64,000 nt of DNA from AC-32 sp963766375. Its GTDB lineage: Bacteria > Actinomycetota > Thermoleophilia > Gaiellales > Gaiellaceae. The notes beneath the pieces are model-generated. The model made no database searches. It was not told the DNA's origin and was given only the letters and a program-made list of their open reading frames with translations. Below are positions 58,571-64,000 of the stretch, one piece after another; positions within the stretch are counted from its first letter, which is position 1, and each line of letters begins with the position of its first letter. The stretch is taken from contig CAVXZG010000013.1 in the NCBI GenBank assembly GCA_963766375.1, forward strand, positions 1-64,000, written 5' to 3'. The translations under genes were made by a program, and so were the position numbers.

Positions 58571-59923
58571 ATGTCCGCGGTGCCCGTGTACCGCGGCCGG
58601 TTCGGTCCGGCACAGGCCGAACGTCTCCTGTGGAGGGCCGGATTCGGACCGCGTCCCGGTGAGGCGAAGAAGCTCGCCGCGAAGGGTCTACGCGGGGCGG
58701 TGAAGTCGCTGACACGGCCGGGGCCGGTGCGGCTGCACGGCCTTCCGCCGAGAGACGGGAACGGGCGGGTGCTCGCACCTGCGGACGCCTACGGGCACGA
58801 CCACCTCTGGTGGCTCGACCGGATGGTGCGGACGAACGCGCCGCTCGTCGAGCGAATGACGCTCGTCTGGCACGACTGGTTTGCGACCTCGAACGCAGGG
58901 GGTCGGCTCGCAGCGCCTGATGCTCAACCAGAACTGGCTCTTCCGCAACAACGCGCTCGGGTCGTTCGAGCGACCTGCTGCTCGGCGTCACGAAGGACCC
59001 GGCGATGCTGATCTGGCTCTACGGGGAACCAGAACACGCGCTACGCGCCGAACGAGAACTTCGCGCGGGAGCTGATGGAGCTCTTCGCCTCGGCGTGGAG
59101 CGGCGGCTACACCGAGACCGACGTGCGCGAGCAGGCGCGGGCGCTGACCGGGTGGACGGAAACGATTACTCGCTGTCGCTCGGCCCTACGGCTTCCGCTT
59201 CGACCCGCAGCTGCACGATTGGGAGCAGAAGACGATCTTCGGCAAGTCGGGCGAATTCGACTGGAAGGACTCGTGCTGGCTCTGCCTGAAGCATCCGAGC
59301 CACGCCCCCTTCTTCGTCGCGCAAGCTGTGGAGCTACTTCGTCCCGAAGCCGAGCCGGACTCCGTCACGGTGGAGGCTCTCGTGCGCGCTGTACGTCGGG
59401 GAAGGCTACGCCGTCAGGCCCGTGGTCGAGGCGATCCTCCGGCACCCGCAGCTTCTACGTCGGGCCGCGCATGGTCAAACTGCCGGTCGTCTACACCGAC
59501 GGGCCTGCTCCGCTCGCTTCGCCGCGCGTGGATACAAACGACTGGTTCTGGATCGACGCGCTAGCGGGGCAGCAGCTCTTCTAACCGACCGAACGTCTCG
59601 AGGCTGGGACGACGGCCGCTGGCTGGACACGGCCACTTTCCGAGGGCCGCTGGGAGGTGGCCTCGCGCGCGCTCGAAGACCGGCTCGACGAGAGTCGACG
59701 TCCGTCCCGCGCCGCACGACCCGAACGCCTGGTTGCCTGGGCGCTCTCGCTCAACGGGAGCCCGACGGTGGCGCCCGAGACCCGGGCGGCGCTGCTGGAG
59801 CTCGCCGCCGCGTCCTCGCGGATGCCGGCGAGGACGGCGGCAAGTACCGCTCCTATCCGCTGAATGGCCGTGAACGCGGCGCGCCTTCTGCTCGCCGTCG
59901 CCCCAGAGCAGCAGACGTGTTAG
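58571..59923 (+). pseudogene. DUF1800 family protein, many frameshifts
   Basis: About 450 codons in three frames. ATG 58571: MSAVPVYRGRFGPAQAERLL, WRAGFGPRPGEAKKLAAKGL (family start), WWLDRMVRTNAPLVERMTLV, WHDWFATSN; then in other frames LMLNQNWLFRNNALGSF, NENFARELMELFASAWSGGY, TETDVREQARALTGWT, LKHPSHAPFF, VDTNDWFWIDALAGQQLF and a TAG at 59921-59923 after PEQQTC. At least six breaks (near 58905, 58970, 59025, 59160, 59320 and 59460-59600). Family members are exported or periplasmic with unknown role and are almost always paired with DUF1501, as here. Indel-rich assembly is as likely as decay. Confidence 0.7.
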
Positions 59924-59940
59924 CGCCGACGGACAGACAG

Positions 59941-61313
59941 ACCTGTCACTGCGCCGACTACTCGAGGGCGCGTGTGCTCCGCGAGGCGGCGGCCCAGGCC
60001 GGGCGCGGCCTGCCCCCGGTCGAGACCGGCATGCCTCTTCCGGCTGGCACCGGGCTCAGCCGGCGGGGCTTCCTCGCCCGCTCGTTGGGGCTCGCCCTCT
60101 CGGTGTACGGCGCCGGCCTGCTCGGCCCCCGCGCGCTGGAGGAGGGAATCGCGCCGCGCGGCGAATGGGCCGGCCGGTCCTGTGCTCGTCTCGGTCTTTC
60201 TCGACGGCGGCGCGATTCGCTCTCGCTCCTCTTCCCGGCCGAGAGATGCCGACTATCGGCGCCTGCGCCCGACGCTCGCCCTCCCGGCGGGGAGCGGACT
60301 TCCGTTCGCGGAGGACGACCGGCTGCGCTGGCATCCCGCGCTCGCGCCGCTCGCCGAGCTCCACGCCGAGGGCAAGGTGTCGACGCTGCCCGCCGTCGGC
60401 TACACGAAGGTCGACCAGTCCCACTTCACCTCACGCCACTACTGGGAGGTCGGCGCGACGAGCACCGAGCTCGCGACCGGGTGGCTCGGGCGCCATCTCG
60501 ACCAGGTCGGCGTGGCCGACAACCCGATCCAAGGCCTCGCGCTCGACGGCGCAGCTCCAGCCCTCGCTGGCTGCCGCGCGCGTGCCGGTGGCCGCGATCG
60601 AGGCTCCGGCGAGCTACCACCTCCGCACACCGCGACGTCTGGGGCGAGGTGGAGGGCCGGATGATCGAGACCCTCACGGAGCTCGGCGCTCCGCGCGGAA
60701 ACCGACCCCGGCGTTGTCGTCGGCGGGCTCCGTGATCGCGCAGTCCACCAAGCTGCGGGAGCAGCTGCTCCCCTTCGCGGGCTTCACCAGCCCGGTCCCG
60801 TACCCCGACGGCAAGGGCGACCTCTTCCCGCAGCGCTGGCGGGACTCGCGGCGATGCTGGCGGCCGGCCTGCCGTTGCACTGCGTGACCGCTGCGCGCCC
60901 CGGGCATGTACGACACGCATGCAGGTCAGCCTGAGGCGCTGAACAACGGCCTGCGGTCTGACGGCGGCGACCCTGAACGCTTTCCAGCGAGACCTCGAAG
61001 CGCGTGGCCTGACGGACCGGGTGCTCGTCCACGTGTGGTCGGAGTTCGGGCGGAGAGGCACAGGAGAACGCCTCCTATGGAACCGACCACGGCGCCGCCG
61101 GGAGCGGCTTTCTGATCGGCTCGCGCGTCCGCGGCAAGCTGATCGGCGAGTTCCCGGGGCTAACGACGGGGCTGGACGCGGAGGGCAACCTCCGAGCCGA
61201 CCGCCGACTTCCGCGGCCTCTACTGCGCTTTGCTCGAGCAGTGGTTCGAGGCCGACGCTGCGGCTGTGATTCCCGGCTCGGCTTCCTTCGCGCGTCCGGA
61301 GCTGCTCACGTGA
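59941..61313 (+). pseudogene. DUF1501 family Tat-exported protein, many frameshifts
   Basis: Partner of the preceding gene. The N-terminus reads TCHCADYSRARVLREAAAQA then MPLPAGTGLSRRGFLARSLG, a twin-arginine signal (SRRGFLA) with a hydrophobic region. Later parts in other frames: LRWHPALAPLAELHAEGKVS, DQSHFTSRHYWEVG, GMYDTHAGQPEALNNGLR, LVHVWSEFGRRG, and a TGA at 61311-61313 after FARPELLT. No proper start codon is seen at the N-terminus (the position near 59941-59950 is expected), so an indel or substitution is likely. The alkaline-phosphatase-like fold is assigned from family knowledge; role unknown. Confidence 0.7.
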
Positions 61314-61658
61314 TGCGCTGGGCGGCGGTCGTACTGGCCGTGCTCGCCGCCGCGCCTGCGGCGGCCGCACCGCCCGGCGCGGCTCCAGGTGGTGGCGCGG
61401 GAGTTCACGCTCAGCCTCTCGCGCCCGAAGCTGAGGGCTGGACCGGCGATCGTGGAGCTCGTCAACTTCGGCGAGGATCTGCACGACTTGCGCCTGCGCC
61501 GGGTCGGGGGGACGAGGACGTACTCGATCCCCAACGTCCGGCCGGGCCGGCACGCCGAGCTGCGGCTCAGGCTCCTTCCGGGGCGTTACAAGCTCTGGTG
61601 CTCGGTCGCGAACCACCGCGCGCTCGGCATGCGCGCGATCCTGATCGTCCGGCAATGA
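61313..61658 (+). CDS. secreted cupredoxin-like protein, one frameshift
   Basis: About 114 aa. ATG 61313 (TGATG overlap with the preceding stop) opens a signal peptide MRWAAVVLAVLAAAPAAAAP; after a frame change near 61385 follow LQVVAREFTLSLSRPKLRAG, NFGEDLHDLRLRRVG and LPGRYKLWCSVANHRALGMR. The His (EDLHDL), Cys, His and Met (CSVANHRALGM) are spaced as type I copper ligands of plastocyanin/sulfocyanin-like proteins. Predicted extracytoplasmic electron-transfer or copper-binding protein. Closely coupled to the DUF1800/DUF1501 pair. Confidence 0.65.
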
Positions 61659-61682
61659 GGGCGCATGGAGAATGCGCGCGAC

Positions 61683-62306
61683 ATGAGCACGCCGAGCCGC
61701 GATCGTGCTCGACTGGGACGGCACGGTCACCGAGCGGGACACGCTCGACCTCGTGCTGGAGGGGTTCGGCGACCCCGAGGTCTACGAGCGCGTCGAGGCC
61801 GAGCTCGAGGCCGGGCACGATGACGCTGAACGAGGTGATCTCGCAGCCGAGTTCGCGACGGTGACGGCGCCGCTCGAGGACGTCGTTGCCACTGGCTGCT
61901 CGAGCACGTGCGCATCCGGCCCGGCTTCGCCGAGCTGGCGCGCGCCTGGCACCGGCCGTGGTCTCTCGAGCGGCTTCCACGAGCTGATCGAGCCGGTGCT
62001 CGAGCGGGAGGGCGTGCTCGACGAGGTCGAGCTTCGCGCGAACAGCGTCGAGGCTCGGCCCGACGGCTGGCGGGCGCACTTCCGCGTTCGCAGGTCGCTG
62101 CGAGGCCTGCGGCGAGCCGTGCAAGCGCGGCGATCTCCCGAGCGGGTCGAGGTCGTCTACGCGGGCGACAGCCACTCCGACCTCTGCGCCTCGCTCGCTG
62201 CCGACCGGGTGTTCGCGACCGACGGACCTCGCTCGCTGGCTCGACGAGCGTGAGCGTCCCGTACCGGCCGCTGACCGACTTCCACGCGCTCGCGGCCGAG
62301 CTGTAG
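61683..62306 (+). pseudogene. HAD-superfamily phosphatase (MtnX/SerB-like), frameshifted
   Basis: About 205 codons in three frames. Motif I is VLDWDGTVTERDTLDLVLEG (DxDGT); then AELEAGxMTLNEVIS, HVRIRPGFAELARAW, motif II SSGFHELIEPVLEREGVLDE, ELRANSVEARPDGW, and motif IV region VVYAGDSHSDLCASLAADRV with GDS-x-x-D. C-terminal YRPLTDFHALAAEL ends at TAG 62304-62306. Breaks lie near 61700, 61825, 61885-61960, 62100, 62150 and 62225. Layout fits phosphoserine-phosphatase-like or MtnX-type enzymes; substrate uncertain. The stop overlaps the start of the AlkA-like gene. Confidence 0.65.
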
Positions 62307-63106
62307 TGCCGCTGCTGCGGCTGCCCGAGCCCTTCGACTTCGAGCTCTCGACCGAGCGCTTCCGCGCCTTCGGGCCGGACCTCGCGAACCTCTGGAGCGA
62401 CGGCGCCCTGCACCGGGTGGTCGGCACGCGCGAGGTGCGCATCGAGGCGGCCCGCGGCGGCGTGCGGGTCGAGCCGCTCGACGCCGAGACCCGCCCGGTC
62501 GTGCGCAAGCTGCTCGGTGCGGAGTTCGAGCTCGAGCCGTTCTACGCCTGGGCGCGCAAGGATCCGGTCCTGCGGCGCCTGACCCGCGCTTTGGCCGGCT
62601 TCCGGCCTCCGCTTGCGCCCGACCCCTTCGAGACCCTGGTCACGTCGATCACCGCCCAGCAGGTCTCGCTCCACGCGGCCTTTGCGATCCGCAACCGGCT
62701 GATCGAGCGCTACGGGCGCCGCGTCGGCCAGGCGTACTCGTTTCCCACCGCGAAGCGGCTCCGGCGCGCGAGCGAGGACGATCTCGTCGCGCTCGGCTTC
62801 TCGCGGCGCAAGGCCGAGTACGTGCTCGGCCTGGCCGCCGGGCCGGTCGATCTCGACGAGCTCGCCGGCCTGCCCGACGACGAGGTGAAGGCGCGGCTCG
62901 TGACCGTCCGCGGCCTCGGCGAGTGGACGGCCGACTGGTTCCTCGCGCGCCACCTCGCCCGCCCGCGCGCCTGGCCGGCCGGCGACCTCGCGCTGCGCAA
63001 GGCCGTCGTCGCGTACTACCCGGAGGCGGGCGACATCCGCGCCTTCGGCGAGCGCTTCGAGCCCTTCCAGAACCTCACTGCCCACTACCTGCTCACAGGA
63101 TCTTAG
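62306..63106 (+). CDS. DNA-3-methyladenine glycosylase II-like (HhH-GPD)
   Basis: Base-excision repair glycosylase of 266 aa of the AlkA type. N-terminal half PEPFDFELSTERFRAFGPDL resembles AlkA_N; HhH-GPD domain with FETLVTSITAQQVSLHAAFA, LPDDEVKARLVTVRGLGEWT (helix-hairpin-helix) and the catalytic Asp in AWPAGDLALRKAVV near residue 227. GTG 62306. It would remove alkylated purines. Intact, in contrast to the broken genes upstream. Confidence 0.88.
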   Translation: MPLLRLPEPFDFELSTERFRAFGPDLANLWSDGALHRVVGTREVRIEAARGGVRVEPLDAETRPVVRKLLGAEFELEPFYAWARKDPVLRRLTRALAGFRPPLAPDPFETLVTSITAQQVSLHAAFAIRNRLIERYGRRVGQAYSFPTAKRLRRASEDDLVALGFSRRKAEYVLGLAAGPVDLDELAGLPDDEVKARLVTVRGLGEWTADWFLARHLARPRAWPAGDLALRKAVVAYYPEAGDIRAFGERFEPFQNLTAHYLLTGS

Positions 63107-63118
63107 GCTGGCCCCGCC

Positions 63119-64000
63119 GTGATCGTGCGCGAAGCAACCTGCCGCCGACGAGCCCGACGCTCGTCGAGCTCCTCGAGGCGATCTTCGAGGAGAACTGGGA
63201 CCGGCCGTGGCCGCCGCCGGAGGTCGGGCCGAGCTTCCTTCGCAGGCAAGCTCGTGCTCCTGGCCGAGGAGGACGGGGAGGCGCTCGGTTTCGCGTTCGG
63301 CGAGATCCAGCCGAACAAGCTCGCGCACGTGAACATCGTCTACGTCCGGCCCGAGCGGCGGCGGCAGGGCATCACCAAGGCCCTCCTCGCGGAGTTCGCA
63401 GCGCGGGGCCGCGAGGGCGGGGCCGAGCATCTGAGCCTCGACGTGGCCACGCGGAACGAGGTCGGCCAGAAGGTCTGGCAGCGCCTCGGCTTCACCGAGT
63501 GGGCAAGGCGTGTGGCCGTTCCGATCGAGACGCTCGAGAGCCGCGTGGCCGGCGGCGAGCAGGGCGAGTGGTACGCGTCGGTGCACGTCCAGACCGACGA
63601 CTTCGACGCGGTGCAGGCCGACGTCGCCAAGTACCTGCCGCGCTTCGGCGGCTCCGGCGAGGCCCGCGTCGCGCAACCGCGGAACGGCTGGGTCGCCGTC
63701 TACCACGAGCTGCTCGACCACGACCGCAAGGTGCGCGAGCGCCTCGCCTCGGAGCTCTCCAACGCGACCGGGGCGGTGGTCTGCGCGATCGCGCTCGAGG
63801 ACGGCGCCGTCGTGCGCTACGCGCTCTTCGAGCGCGGCAGCATCGTGGACGAGTACGAGTCGGTGCCGGAGTACCACGGCCCGCGTCCGCCGGGCGACGT
63901 CGTCGCCCTCGGCGCCAATCCGACGGTCGTCGCGCGCCTGACCGGAGCGGAGCCGGCCCGCGTCCGCGCCGTCGCCCGCACGGCCGCCTCACCGGCGGAG
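63119..64000 (+). CDS. GNAT N-acetyltransferase, truncated by window end, two frameshifts
   Basis: GTG 63119. The expected N-terminus PPTSPTLVELLEAIFEENWD is read in one frame, then GKLVLLAEEDGEALGFAFGE, NKLAHVNIVYVRPERRRQGI (acetyl-CoA loop RRRQGITKALL) and NEVGQKVWQRLGFTEWARRV in another. About 150 further residues (HVQTDDFDAVQADVAKYLPR, WVAVYHELLDHDRKVRERLA) form a second domain that is open at base 64000. Frame changes near 63135 and 63240. Substrate unknown. Confidence 0.7.
   Translation, partial: MIVREATCRRRARRSSSSSRRSSRRTGTGRGRRRRSGRASFAGKLVLLAEEDGEALGFAFGEIQPNKLAHVNIVYVRPERRRQGITKALLAEFAARGREGGAEHLSLDVATRNEVGQKVWQRLGFTEWARRVAVPIETLESRVAGGEQGEWYASVHVQTDDFDAVQADVAKYLPRFGGSGEARVAQPRNGWVAVYHELLDHDRKVRERLASELSNATGAVVCAIALEDGAVVRYALFERGSIVDEYESVPEYHGPRPPGDVVALGANPTVVARLTGAEPARVRAVARTAASPAE

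Noticed and set aside
1..64000. tRNA or rRNA genes
   Set aside because: I saw no T-loop plus acceptor-stem arrangement or rRNA-like conserved segment; a tRNA search program would be decisive.

Overview
The window is high-GC bacterial DNA with many GTG starts, dense coding and frequent 4-base ATGA/GTGA gene overlaps. Gene content (GT4 glycosyltransferase plus flippase-like protein, FabL-like reductase, DUF1800/DUF1501 pair, class III cyclases fused to ATPase or hydrolase modules, many GTG-started single-domain enzymes) suggests an actinomycetote, possibly of the Thermoleophilia; that placement is inference from style, with no rRNA or marker gene to support it. I saw no rRNA, tRNA, CRISPR array, transposase or integrase.

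Layout. 0-11 kb: 3' part of an HD-GYP protein, two coupled tiny ORFs, a broken zinc-ribbon/cyclase/ATPase regulator, an adenosine-deaminase family enzyme, a PAS-LuxR regulator, two secreted proteins sharing an HExSE motif, and a winged-helix (YcaQ-like) protein. 11.1-31.6 kb: an accessory region in which a 25-34 bp repeat, always in the same orientation, recurs 17 times and lies between genes. In the second half nearly every unit holds one gene: cupins, epoxide and other alpha/beta hydrolases, GNATs, VOC proteins, methyltransferases, a small kinase, tiny membrane proteins and secreted proteins. The repeat keeps one polarity although the genes point both ways, so the layout resembles a cassette array, but the repeat does not look like a classical integron attC site. 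This is the strongest candidate for an undescribed system here.

32-49 kb: a glycosyltransferase/flippase/glycerate kinase group; an MFS transporter fused to a cyclic-nucleotide-binding (CNB) domain with a free CNB protein; an acidic His-rich repeat peptide; a compact minus-strand run of CNB protein, ECF-like sigma factor, 85-aa protein, subtilase and GAF protein; xseAB; a coiled-coil membrane protein; a methyltransferase/membrane protein pair; proline dehydrogenase; and a FabL-like reductase cluster. 49-58.4 kb: two transporters, then a homogentisate-pathway neighbourhood (hpd, FAH-family hydrolase, sarcosine-oxidase-like flavoprotein, hmgA) interrupted by tandem secreted paralogues and a CDF transporter. 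58.5-64 kb: DUF1800 and DUF1501 proteins, a cupredoxin-like protein, a HAD phosphatase, an AlkA-type glycosylase and a truncated GNAT.

A caution applies throughout: at least 18 otherwise well-preserved genes carry one or more single-base frameshifts, several in C or G runs. The pattern looks more like uncorrected assembly indels than decay, so I annotate those genes over their whole extent and name the break points.
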